The translations under genes and the position numbers were made by a program. The notes below the pieces were generated by a model. It was not told the origin of the DNA, did no database searches, and saw only the letters and a program-made list of their open reading frames with translations. Source: Mucilaginibacter pedocola (GTDB taxonomy: Bacteria; Bacteroidota; Bacteroidia; Sphingobacteriales; Sphingobacteriaceae). Taken from it: a stretch of 64,000 bases of DNA. This document shows, piece by piece, positions 49,839 through 57,802 of this stretch; within the stretch, counting starts at the first letter, position 1, and each line of letters starts with the position of its first letter. Location: assembly GCF_002013915.1 (NCBI RefSeq), contig NZ_MBTF01000037.1, positions 302,269 to 366,268 on the forward strand, written 5' to 3'.

Positions 49839-50429
49839 ATGGATAACTCTAATAAACGTAAACTTATAACAGCTTTAATTACGGGGCTGGTGTTTACCTT
49901 TTTTGCATATTATTTTGGATATATAGAGAGGTTTATGCCTTGGTGGTGCGAACTGATGGCCCGGTTGCTTATTGCTTTTACAGCTATACTAATATTTGTA
50001 AATTTTATTAAGCAAGTAATTGTTATTATTAAGAACAGGGCGGCACTGAGTCTGGCTTATTTTTATCCGTTGGCCATTTATATATCGGTTATACTACTGC
50101 CAATAGGTGCCTGGGAAGATAATTTAAGCAAAGTAAAGTTCGGTGCTTGTTACGAAGGCACGCAAAACCAGGCGCTTATGGTGTTCCGTGCCGATAATAG
50201 TTTCGAACTTAACTGGACGGGTGTGTTCTTCGCTAATGATTGGTATATGCGCACCTGGCAAAAAAATAAGGATACGTTGATATTGAAATATAGCACTATG
50301 CAAGTTGAAGCAATAGGCACAAAATTGCTTATTGACAGCGGTTACCTGAAACCTCTTGATAAAACGGTGCCTCAACGGTTTAAAGCTTTTCCTATGTTTT
50401 ACTTAGGCTATTGCAAGGGAGAGAATTGA
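49839..50429 (+). CDS. membrane protein of unknown function
   Basis: A 196-residue protein with three hydrophobic segments (about residues 9-28, 40-63, 72-92). A soluble domain of about 100 residues follows (CYEGTQNQALMVFRADNSFE). No family recognised. It starts 40 bp after the repressor-like gene on the same strand and may share its transcript. Confidence 0.6.
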   Translation: MDNSNKRKLITALITGLVFTFFAYYFGYIERFMPWWCELMARLLIAFTAILIFVNFIKQVIVIIKNRAALSLAYFYPLAIYISVILLPIGAWEDNLSKVKFGACYEGTQNQALMVFRADNSFELNWTGVFFANDWYMRTWQKNKDTLILKYSTMQVEAIGTKLLIDSGYLKPLDKTVPQRFKAFPMFYLGYCKGEN

Positions 50430-50492
50430 TTGAGGTTGTTATCTAAATTCAACTTCTTTATTTTTGCTACCCCCGGTCATTGTTACGCTAAC

Positions 50493-50524
50493 ATCGGTGT
50501 AATCAAAAGATAATCGGTGTAATC
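50493..50524 (+). repeat. paired ATCGGTGTAATC direct repeat before a start codon
   Basis: Copies at 50493-50504 and 50512-50524; the second ends 9 bases before ATG 50534. Confidence 0.6.
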
Positions 50525-50533
50525 CCCCAAAAT

Positions 50534-51040
50534 ATGAATATCCGCCGCGCTACCCTTACAGATATCCCCGCTATAATGGCCATTGTGAAAGATGTAATAC
50601 CGCTAATGCAGGCGGCAGGCAACTTTCAGTGGAACGAGACTTACCCCAACCCCGAAGTTTTTGTCGAAGATATTGCGTTAACCCAGCTTTGGGTAGCCGA
50701 GATAGAAGGCGTTGTTGCAGGCGTAACGGCCATTACTACCGAGCAGTACCCCGAATATGAGCAAGCCGGTTTAGATATCAGCGAACCTGCAATTGTGACC
50801 CATCGCCTGGTGGTTAGTCCGCATTACCGCGGGCAGGGCATTGCAGATGCCTTGATGCAGGAAGCCGAAAACGAAGCCGTTCGTCGCGATATCCCCCTAT
50901 TGCGTATTGATACCAACCTCGAAAATAAGGCAGCCCAGAAGGTTTTTATAAAAGCGGGCTACGTATTGATGGGTGAGATAAGCCTGCAATTCAGGCCGGG
51001 AATGCGCTTTGTTTGCCTCGAAAAAAAGTTGGCCCTTTAG
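50534..51040 (+). CDS. GNAT-family N-acetyltransferase
   Basis: A 168-residue GNAT protein. It starts MNIRRATLTDIPAIMAIVKD. The acetyl-CoA motif A is HRLVVSPHYRGQGIADALMQ near residue 95-115, and motif B follows (RIDTNLENKAAQKVFIKAGY). Its acceptor is not evident. Confidence 0.9.
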   Translation: MNIRRATLTDIPAIMAIVKDVIPLMQAAGNFQWNETYPNPEVFVEDIALTQLWVAEIEGVVAGVTAITTEQYPEYEQAGLDISEPAIVTHRLVVSPHYRGQGIADALMQEAENEAVRRDIPLLRIDTNLENKAAQKVFIKAGYVLMGEISLQFRPGMRFVCLEKKLAL

Positions 51041-51091
51041 TTCTTCAAGAACGCCTGGCGGCGAAATTTTCATCTATTTATCGGCGTTCTG

Positions 51092-51131
51092 TTTAAGTAT
51101 TACTTAAAATCATTAGGAATATTATTCCTAA
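51092..51131. promoter_or_regulatory. two adjacent perfect palindromes
   Basis: TTTAAGTATTACTTAAA at 51092-51108 and TTAGGAATATTATTCCTAA at 51113-51131, each with one central base. They lie 95 bp before a small membrane-protein gene and look like operators. Confidence 0.45.
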
Positions 51132-51226
51132 AAGTTGTAAATTAACTTTTGATTAATTATAATTGTCGTTAAATTGCAATTGTCAAAATGTGATTGCCAA
51201 TTGCCATTTTGATACATCTACCCAAC

Positions 51227-51472
51227 ATGCCGTCAGAACTACTCAATTTTAAGTTGGAACACTTGAGTGTTGGCAACGCTGCCCAAAATTTAGCGTTTTA
51301 TACCCTTGTTATGCTTATGATATTGGTGGTGGTGGTACAAAATAATGCCCATCGCGAAACAGGCACCCGCAAGGCAGTATTGAGCTACGCCGCCCGCCTT
51401 AGCTACATGATGCATTGTGCATACCACGAGCTGTACCTCGCCGTAAGGAATTTATGGCCGAGCAGGCGGTAG
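51227..51472 (+). CDS. small single-TM protein, hypothetical
   Basis: An 81-residue protein from ATG 51227 (MPSELLNFKLEHLSVGNAAQ). One membrane helix (FYTLVMLMILVVVVQ) is followed by a basic tail. No family recognised; the protein-like composition and two upstream palindromes are the support. Confidence 0.45.
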   Translation: MPSELLNFKLEHLSVGNAAQNLAFYTLVMLMILVVVVQNNAHRETGTRKAVLSYAARLSYMMHCAYHELYLAVRNLWPSRR

Positions 51473-51484
51473 GTTGACTCGTCA

Positions 51485-51665
51485 TTTAACCGCAGAGATC
51501 ACAGAGGTTCGCAGAGAGCCTGTCTTGTGCTTATTTATTCACGCAAAGACGCTAAGCCGCAAAGAAACTAACCACCTAACTTTTCCTGTTTGGCTTTAGA
51601 AACTCATAATCAATATGCAAAGCTCTGTTGACCTCAGCGTAACCTCTGTGATCTCTGCGGTAAAA
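51485..51665. repeat. 181-bp foldback (MITE-like) element
   Basis: The ends read ACCGCAGAGATCACAGAGGTT inverted, about 25 bp each with one or two mismatches. The inside holds ACGCAAAGACGCTAAGCCG. It is non-coding and fills most of the 328-bp gap before the aldo/keto reductase. Confidence 0.7.
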
Positions 51666-51800
51666 TAACCACCAAACCCTCCCTGCCGAAAAACTTCAAA
51701 ATTTTATGGTATTACAATGATACGAAGCGGGCGGCAATGCCCGACATTTGGCTTTGCATGCAACCTAAGCGCATGTTTAATATTAAAACTCACACATACT

Positions 51801-52829
51801 ATGGAATACAGACAATTAGGCGCATCGGGCCTTAAAGTGCCCGTACTTAGTTTTGGTACTGCAACCTTTGGCGGCGCCGGCGAATTTTTTAAAGCCTGGG
51901 GACAAACCCAGCTCGATGATGCAAAAAAACTGGTGCAGCTTTGTATGGATGCCGGCGTAAACTTTTTTGATACCGCCGATGTTTACTCGGGCGGTGTTGC
52001 CGAAGAAATTTTAGGTAAGGCACTTGTTGGTATACGTAATGAAGTATTGCTATCAACCAAAGCCACCTTTAAAATGGGCGAGGATCCTAACTACGGTTCA
52101 TCGCGTTACCACTTAGTGCGCTCGGTTGAAAATAGCCTGCGCCGCTTGCAAACAGATCATATTGATATTTACCACATGCATGGTTTTGATGGCAACACGC
52201 CTGTAGATGAAACCCTGCACGCACTTAACGATTTGATAAGCAGCGGTAAAATACGTTACATCGCCTGCTCTAATTTCTCGGGCTGGCATTTAATGAAATC
52301 GCTTTCTACATCCGAGCGTTATGGCTGGAGCAAATACATTGCGCACCAGGCCTACTACTCGCTGCTTGATAGGGAATTTGAATGGGAACTGATGCCGCTT
52401 GGCCTCGACCAAAACATAGGTACCATTGTTTGGAGCCCATTGGCATCGGGCCAGTTGGGTGGTAAGTTCCGCAGGGGGCAGCCTATCCCGCAGGATAACC
52501 GCCGCAGCCAGGGCGGTAGCCATGGCCCTGAAACCGATTTGGAGCGCCTTTATACTATTGTAGATGCACTGGATGAGGTTGCCGAAGAAGTAGGCAAAAC
52601 CGTACCGCAGGTAGCCATTAACTGGCTGCTGCAGCGACCAACGGTAGCCAATATTATTATAGGTGCCCGCAACGAGGAGCAACTGAAGCAAAACCTCGCA
52701 GCCACAGGCTGGAACCTGACTACCGAGCAGGTGAGAAAATTGGATGCTGCAAGCGAATTGCCGCCTATATACCCATACTGGCACCAAAGGCAGGATACCA
52801 ACCTGAACCCATTACCAAAGTTTTATTAA
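51801..52829 (+). CDS. aldo/keto reductase
   Basis: A 342-residue protein from ATG 51801. The barrel has the catalytic Asp-Tyr in FFDTADVYSGGVAEE, the Lys in LLSTKATF and the His in YHMHGFDG. The NADP-binding end is VANIIIGARNEEQLKQNL. An upstream extension to 51717 exists but is unlikely. It reduces aldehydes or ketones; the substrate is unknown. A strong terminator follows. Confidence 0.9.
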   Translation: MEYRQLGASGLKVPVLSFGTATFGGAGEFFKAWGQTQLDDAKKLVQLCMDAGVNFFDTADVYSGGVAEEILGKALVGIRNEVLLSTKATFKMGEDPNYGSSRYHLVRSVENSLRRLQTDHIDIYHMHGFDGNTPVDETLHALNDLISSGKIRYIACSNFSGWHLMKSLSTSERYGWSKYIAHQAYYSLLDREFEWELMPLGLDQNIGTIVWSPLASGQLGGKFRRGQPIPQDNRRSQGGSHGPETDLERLYTIVDALDEVAEEVGKTVPQVAINWLLQRPTVANIIIGARNEEQLKQNLAATGWNLTTEQVRKLDAASELPPIYPYWHQRQDTNLNPLPKFY

Positions 52830-52832
52830 TAA

Positions 52833-52873
52833 TAAAAGCAAGGGGCCGCCGAAAAGCGGCCCCTTGCTTTTTC
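52833..52873 (+). terminator. intrinsic terminator
   Basis: AAGCAAGGGGCCGC and its complement around a GAAA-type tetraloop region, then TTTTTC. It insulates the nuo operon. Confidence 0.9.
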
Positions 52874-53011
52874 AGGATTTCCTCAGCTTGCAGTTATAAA
52901 ATCCCGCCGTCGGTGAAACCATCTTCCATCGCTGAAACCCAAATCAATAATAATTCTAAATAAGCCTGCAAAAAAAGCCTACCATATCAGTCAACTTTCG
53001 GGCGCATTTAG

Positions 53012-53019
53012 TAAGTTTG
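53012..53019 (+). promoter_or_regulatory. nuoH promoter -7 box candidate
   Basis: TAAGTTTG fits TANNTTTG and lies 18 bp before the TTG start. No good TTTG -33 box is present. An 11-bp inverted repeat, AAGCCTGCAAA at 52962-52972 and TTTGCAGGCTT at 53016-53026, brackets it. Confidence 0.4.
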
Positions 53020-53037
53020 CAGGCTTAATAAACACGG

Positions 53038-54108
53038 TTGAATTTTTACCTCACATATTTCCTCGTCGCCTTTGGTTTGTTCGCTTTTGTGGGGTTGTTT
53101 ACCATGCTGGGCGTGTATGCCGAGCGCAAGGTGAGTGCCTTTATCCAGAACCGTTTGGGGCCTACCGAAACGGGGAAGTTTGGCTGGCTGCAGGTACCGG
53201 CAGATATGTTGAAGATGGTGCAGAAGGAATTTATTATCCCCGCTGCAGCCGATAAAATACTCTTCCTGCTGGCCCCGGTGATCATTTTCATAGGCGTTTA
53301 CCTTGGTTTTGCGGCACTCCCATGGAGCGCGGGTGTTATTCCTGCCGATATCAATATAGGGCTTTACTATATCTTCGCCATTATCTCTATCGAAACCCTT
53401 GGCATCCTGATGGCGGGCTGGGGATCTAACAACAAATATTCCATCCTTGGTGCTATGCGTTCGGCAGCGCAAATTATATCATATGAAATACCCGCCGGCT
53501 TTGCTTTGATAGCCGTGGTAATGATAGCCCAAACCCTTAGCCTGCAAGAGATTGCTATGCAGCAGGGCGTACTGGCTGCCGAGAAAGTGAAATTCCTGGG
53601 TATTTGGGACGTGAGCCACGTGGGGGGCATATTATCATGGAACGTATTCCGTGCGCCGCATTTGCTGGTGGCATTTGTGATATATTTTATCGCCTCGCTG
53701 GCCGAGAGTAACCGCGCCCCCTTTGATATCCCGGAGGCGGAATCAGAGTTGGTTGCAGGCTTCCATACAGAGTTTACGGGTTTGCAATTTGCGTTGGTAT
53801 TTTTGGCCGAGTATAGCATGATGTACCTGGTATCGATGGTAGGGGTTATACTTTTCCTCGGTGCCTGGAACACGCCGCTGCCGAACATAGGCCCCGTAGC
53901 CTTAGCCGATTGGACTACCGGCACCGCATGGGGTATTATTTGGATATTGCTAAAAGCACTGGCACTGGTTGGCGTGCAAATTTGGATACGCTGGACGTTG
54001 CCCCGTGTACGGGTTGACCAGTTGATGAACCTCTGCTGGAAAATATTAACGCCGCTGGCCTTTGCTTGCATGCTGATATCAGGCGTGTGGAGGCTATGGG
54101 TAATGTAG
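53038..54108 (+). CDS. nuoH: NADH-quinone oxidoreductase subunit H
   Basis: A 356-residue membrane subunit with eight hydrophobic segments, starting at TTG. Signatures: GVYAERKVSAFIQNRLGP near residue 25, LGAMRSAAQIISYEIPAG and the quinone-site loop ESNRAPFDIPEAESELVAGF. It links the hydrophilic arm of complex I to the pumps. It is the first nuo gene here; nuoA to nuoG are not upstream. Confidence 0.95.
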   Translation: MNFYLTYFLVAFGLFAFVGLFTMLGVYAERKVSAFIQNRLGPTETGKFGWLQVPADMLKMVQKEFIIPAAADKILFLLAPVIIFIGVYLGFAALPWSAGVIPADINIGLYYIFAIISIETLGILMAGWGSNNKYSILGAMRSAAQIISYEIPAGFALIAVVMIAQTLSLQEIAMQQGVLAAEKVKFLGIWDVSHVGGILSWNVFRAPHLLVAFVIYFIASLAESNRAPFDIPEAESELVAGFHTEFTGLQFALVFLAEYSMMYLVSMVGVILFLGAWNTPLPNIGPVALADWTTGTAWGIIWILLKALALVGVQIWIRWTLPRVRVDQLMNLCWKILTPLAFACMLISGVWRLWVM

Positions 54109-54160
54109 GTGTGAGAGGCAAGAGATTAGAGTCAAGAGACAAGATTAAAGGCGAATACAG

Positions 54161-54191
54161 AATCGGTGAAATCATTTTAATCGGTGAAATC
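54161..54191 (+). repeat. paired AATCGGTGAAATC direct repeat before nuoI
   Basis: Two copies 18 bp apart, the second ending 11 bases before ATG 54203. It is a variant of the pairs at 48322 and 50493. Confidence 0.6.
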
Positions 54192-54202
54192 ACAAAATAT
54201 AA

Positions 54203-54889
54203 ATGGTAAATAAGTTTTTAAACGGATTAAACACTGCCTGGCGGGGACTTACCCTCACCTTGAAGCACCTTTTTGTGGGTAATTTTAAGCGCAAGGTGGT
54301 ATCCGTTACCGATAATAATTACTTTAAGCTTCAGGAAGATACCAATACTATACAATATCCTAAACAAGCTCTTCCATCGCCGGAAGTTGGGCGCTATCAG
54401 TTGGATGTAGAGATAGACGATTGTATTGTGTGCGACCTGTGCGCCAAGGTGTGCCCGGTGAACTGCATCGACATCGAATCGATAAAATCAACCGAAGGTT
54501 CCATAGGCGAAACCAGCGATGGCTCCAAGAAAATGCTGTATGCTGCCAAGTTTGATATCGACATGGCGAAGTGCATGTACTGCGGCTTATGCACTATTGT
54601 ATGCCCAACCGAGTGCATTGTAATGACCAACCAATACGATAAGACGGTTTTTGAATTAAGCGATTTAACTTACCAATTTTCGGACATGGCACCCGAAGCT
54701 GTAGCCGAAAAGAAAATGCTGGTAGAGAAGCAAAATGCCGAGCGCGAAGCCGCAAAGGAAGCTAAAAAGAAAGCGGACGAAGCTAAACGCCAGGCGGATG
54801 AAGCCAAAAAGAAAGCAGAGGAAGAAAAGCGCAAAGCCGACGAAAATAAGGGTGGAGAAGAAGATGGGGAAGGAGGCGTTTTAGCATGA
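54203..54889 (+). CDS. nuoI: NADH-quinone oxidoreductase subunit I
   Basis: A 228-residue iron-sulphur protein. Two 4Fe-4S motifs are visible: CIVCDLCAKVCPVNC near residue 74-88 and CMYCGLCTIVCPTEC near 129-143. The C-terminal 55 residues are an unusual tail of Glu, Ala and Lys (AKKKADEAKRQADEAKKKAE-type repeats), predicted as a long charged helix. The family normally ends soon after the clusters. Its stop overlaps nuoJ by 4 bases. Confidence 0.95.
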   Translation: MVNKFLNGLNTAWRGLTLTLKHLFVGNFKRKVVSVTDNNYFKLQEDTNTIQYPKQALPSPEVGRYQLDVEIDDCIVCDLCAKVCPVNCIDIESIKSTEGSIGETSDGSKKMLYAAKFDIDMAKCMYCGLCTIVCPTECIVMTNQYDKTVFELSDLTYQFSDMAPEAVAEKKMLVEKQNAEREAAKEAKKKADEAKRQADEAKKKAEEEKRKADENKGGEEDGEGGVLA

Positions 54890-55434
54890 ATTTAGCCCAG
54901 ATCCTTTTCTACATAATGGCTTTTGTAACATTGGGTTCGGCATTGGTAGTTGCCATTAGCAAGAATTTGGTTCGCAGTATATTCATGTTCTTTGTAACGC
55001 TGTTTGGGCTGGCGGGCTTGTATGTACTCGCCGTTGCCGATTTTGTGGCCGTTACCCAAATTGTGATATACGTTGGTGGCATTTTGGTGCTCATCCTGTT
55101 CGCCTTTATGCTATCGGGCAAGCAAACGTTAGATGCCGTTGCTCAGCAGCAAAACAAATTTATCAGCCTGGGTAATTTATATGCCTTTATACTTGCTGCG
55201 CTGTTTTTGGTGGTAATGGTGAACGTGGTTTTTAAAGCAGATGTGAACGCCCTGCCGTGGGTAAAAACAGCTAAGGAAACAGGCAATGTTATCCCGGTGA
55301 ACCAGTCGGGCATTAACAATATCGGCATCAATTTAATGACGAGGTATCTGCTGCCCTTCGAGGCTATCAGCATTTTGCTGATGATAGCTTTAGTGGGCGC
55401 GGCGCACCTGTCGCGCAAGGAGGGCAACGCATGA
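54886..55434 (+). CDS. nuoJ: NADH-quinone oxidoreductase subunit J
   Basis: A 182-residue protein with five membrane segments. FVAVTQIVIYVGGILVLILF near residue 50-70 is the signature helix with the conserved Tyr and Gly. The overlap with nuoI and nuoK is 4 bases each. Confidence 0.95.
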   Translation: MNLAQILFYIMAFVTLGSALVVAISKNLVRSIFMFFVTLFGLAGLYVLAVADFVAVTQIVIYVGGILVLILFAFMLSGKQTLDAVAQQQNKFISLGNLYAFILAALFLVVMVNVVFKADVNALPWVKTAKETGNVIPVNQSGINNIGINLMTRYLLPFEAISILLMIALVGAAHLSRKEGNA

Positions 55435-55736
55435 TAACCCTGCAGGATTTTATGCTGGTGAGCGCCGCGCTGTTTTGCATCGGCTTGTTCATCATCGTAG
55501 CAAAGCGTAACGCCATTCAGATATTGATAGGCATCGAACTGATGCTGAATGCCGCCATCCTCAACCTGGTGGCCTTTGGCCGGTACGACCGTATAAACAA
55601 CGGCGGCCAAATGTTCGCGCTATTCGCTATTGTGCTGGCAGCAGCTACAACCGCGGTAGCATTGGCTATTATATTGAACGTATACCGCCGCTATAAAACC
55701 ATTGATGCGGATAAAATTAACCAGCTGAAGGATTAA
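55431..55736 (+). CDS. nuoK: NADH-quinone oxidoreductase subunit K
   Basis: A 101-residue protein with three membrane segments; AIQILIGIELMLNAAILNLV carries the conserved Glu in helix 2 used in proton transfer. Standard length. Confidence 0.95.
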   Translation: MITLQDFMLVSAALFCIGLFIIVAKRNAIQILIGIELMLNAAILNLVAFGRYDRINNGGQMFALFAIVLAAATTAVALAIILNVYRRYKTIDADKINQLKD

Positions 55737-55738
55737 CA

Positions 55739-57802
55739 TTGAACCCAACACCCTTCCATACCGACGCGCAGACCGTAACCCTTGCTATTATAGCAGCGGT
55801 GTTGCCTTTTGCTGCCTTCGCGCTTAACTTTTTGGTGTTTACCAAGAGTAAGGCGGCAGGCTGGGTATCAACAACGGCTATTTTAGGTAGCACTATACTG
55901 GCGGCTACGGTGTTCGCGAGGGTTTGGAATAACCATACCATCCATATGCAAACTGTGTGGTTCACCATTGGCGAAACTAAGGTGCAGGTGGGGGTATTGC
56001 TGAACAACCTTTCGGTGCTGTTACTGGGTCTGGTATCGGCGGTGGCGCTGCCCGTTCATGTTTACGGTACCGCGTACATGAAGGACGACGAGAATTTCAG
56101 CACCTATTTCCGCTACCTCAGTTTCTTCTGTTTCAGCATGCTGGCGCTGGTTATTGTTGATAGCCTCATTACCTTCTATGCCTTTTGGGAACTGGTGGGT
56201 TTCTCCAGTTATCTGCTCATAGGTTTTTGGTACCACAGAGACAAAGCGGTTGCTGCGAACAAGAAAGCCTTTATCATGAACAGGATAGGGGATGCCGGTT
56301 TGCTTACAGCCATTATTATCCTGTTTACACAGTTCGGTACTTTTGATATTGATGCTTTGTTTGGTGCCGGCGGATTGGTGGCTAAGTCGGCATTGGCGAA
56401 CGGGCTATGGTCGGCCGGTTCGGGTAGCATCCCGGCTGTTTGGCACTATGTTGCTTTTGGCGGGATATTTTTAGCCGTCGCGGCTAAATCAGCACAATTC
56501 CCGCTGCATACCTGGCTGCCTGATGCTATGGAGGGCCCGACATCAGTTTCGGCATTGATACACGCGGCTACGATGGTTGCCTCGGGTGTATTTTTGTTAG
56601 GCAGGGTATACCCGCTGTTCATTGGCGAGGAACTTACAATACTTGCCGTAATAGGCTGCTTCACTGCTTTTATGGCAGCCACCATCGCGCTCACGCAGAA
56701 CGACTTGAAACGCATTCTCGCTTACTCTACCGTATCGCAATTGGGCTACATGGTAATGGCCATGGGCGTGGGTGCGTATTCTTCGTCCTTGTTCCATTTG
56801 GCTACGCACGCCTTTTTTAAGTGCTTGTTGTTTTTGGTAGCGGGTATAGTTATCCACGAAGTAAAACATATTAAAGACGAGAATAACCTCGACATAGACC
56901 CGCAGGATATACGCCTGATGGGCGGGCTGCGCAAAAAACTGCCGGTTACTTTTGCCGTGGCCGTAGTAGGTTCGCTGGCGCTGATAGGTTTGCCGCTTAC
57001 ATCGGGTTACCTGTCTAAAGATGGCATACTGATACAAGCCTTCGACTGGAGCGAAGCACAACCCGGCATCCTGAAACTGATTCCGGCATTTGCACTGTTC
57101 ACCTCTTGGCTTACCGCTTTTTACGTTACCCGTTTGGTGGTAAAAGTATTCTTCGGCGAGTTCCGTTTGCTGCATGCAAACCCGGGCATACATGTACATG
57201 CCAGCGACGGCGGTTTCGCCTACAAAATCCCATTGATGGTATTGGCGCTTTGCTGTTTGTTCCCGCTGTTTTCTGTTAACCCCTTATCTTACGAAACATC
57301 GTGGTTGTACGAAGGCCTGGTGGCTAAGCATTCGGAGGGTGGCGGAAGTATATACCATTTGCTTATCCCGGCGCTTGTTAACATCATCAGTATTGTGGTA
57401 ATGTACGCGGCTTATATAATTTATGTAAAACGCGATACCGTACCTTTCCCGCAAACGGGTCTGTTCTACCGCATATCCTACCACGAATGGTATATCGACC
57501 GTTTTTATAACCGCGTAATTGTAAAATACACTGTAGCGTTCAGCAATTTGCTATTTTGGGTAGACCGTAACGTTATCGACGGCTTTGTGCATCTGTTGGA
57601 ACGCATTGGCCGGTGCATAGCCAAAGCCGCCGCCTGGTGCGATAAATATATTGTGGACGGTGCGCTGTGGCTGATAGCCAAACTGGTGCAGGAAGTGGGC
57701 GGTTTTGTACGCCGTTTCCAGGGTGGCAAAATTCAATACTATTTGTACAGCATGCTACTGGCAGTAATTGCTGTGTTTATTTTTAAACTGATCTGGGCCT
57801 GA
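55739..57802 (+). CDS. nuoL: NADH-quinone oxidoreductase subunit L
   Basis: A 687-residue pump subunit starting at TTG 55739, three bases after nuoK. Conserved pieces: FYAFWELVGFSSYLLIGFWY (Glu of the pump), KSAQFPLHTWLPDAMEGPTS, STVSQLGYMVMAMG and HAFFKCLLFL. The C-terminus continues into the lateral helix and last membrane segment (YLYSMLLAVIAVFIFKLIW). Longer than the E. coli protein. Confidence 0.95.
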   Translation: MNPTPFHTDAQTVTLAIIAAVLPFAAFALNFLVFTKSKAAGWVSTTAILGSTILAATVFARVWNNHTIHMQTVWFTIGETKVQVGVLLNNLSVLLLGLVSAVALPVHVYGTAYMKDDENFSTYFRYLSFFCFSMLALVIVDSLITFYAFWELVGFSSYLLIGFWYHRDKAVAANKKAFIMNRIGDAGLLTAIIILFTQFGTFDIDALFGAGGLVAKSALANGLWSAGSGSIPAVWHYVAFGGIFLAVAAKSAQFPLHTWLPDAMEGPTSVSALIHAATMVASGVFLLGRVYPLFIGEELTILAVIGCFTAFMAATIALTQNDLKRILAYSTVSQLGYMVMAMGVGAYSSSLFHLATHAFFKCLLFLVAGIVIHEVKHIKDENNLDIDPQDIRLMGGLRKKLPVTFAVAVVGSLALIGLPLTSGYLSKDGILIQAFDWSEAQPGILKLIPAFALFTSWLTAFYVTRLVVKVFFGEFRLLHANPGIHVHASDGGFAYKIPLMVLALCCLFPLFSVNPLSYETSWLYEGLVAKHSEGGGSIYHLLIPALVNIISIVVMYAAYIIYVKRDTVPFPQTGLFYRISYHEWYIDRFYNRVIVKYTVAFSNLLFWVDRNVIDGFVHLLERIGRCIAKAAAWCDKYIVDGALWLIAKLVQEVGGFVRRFQGGKIQYYLYSMLLAVIAVFIFKLIWA

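Noticed and set aside
56597..57199. 200-residue leftward frame
   Set aside because: Opposite nuoL, with no protein family character.
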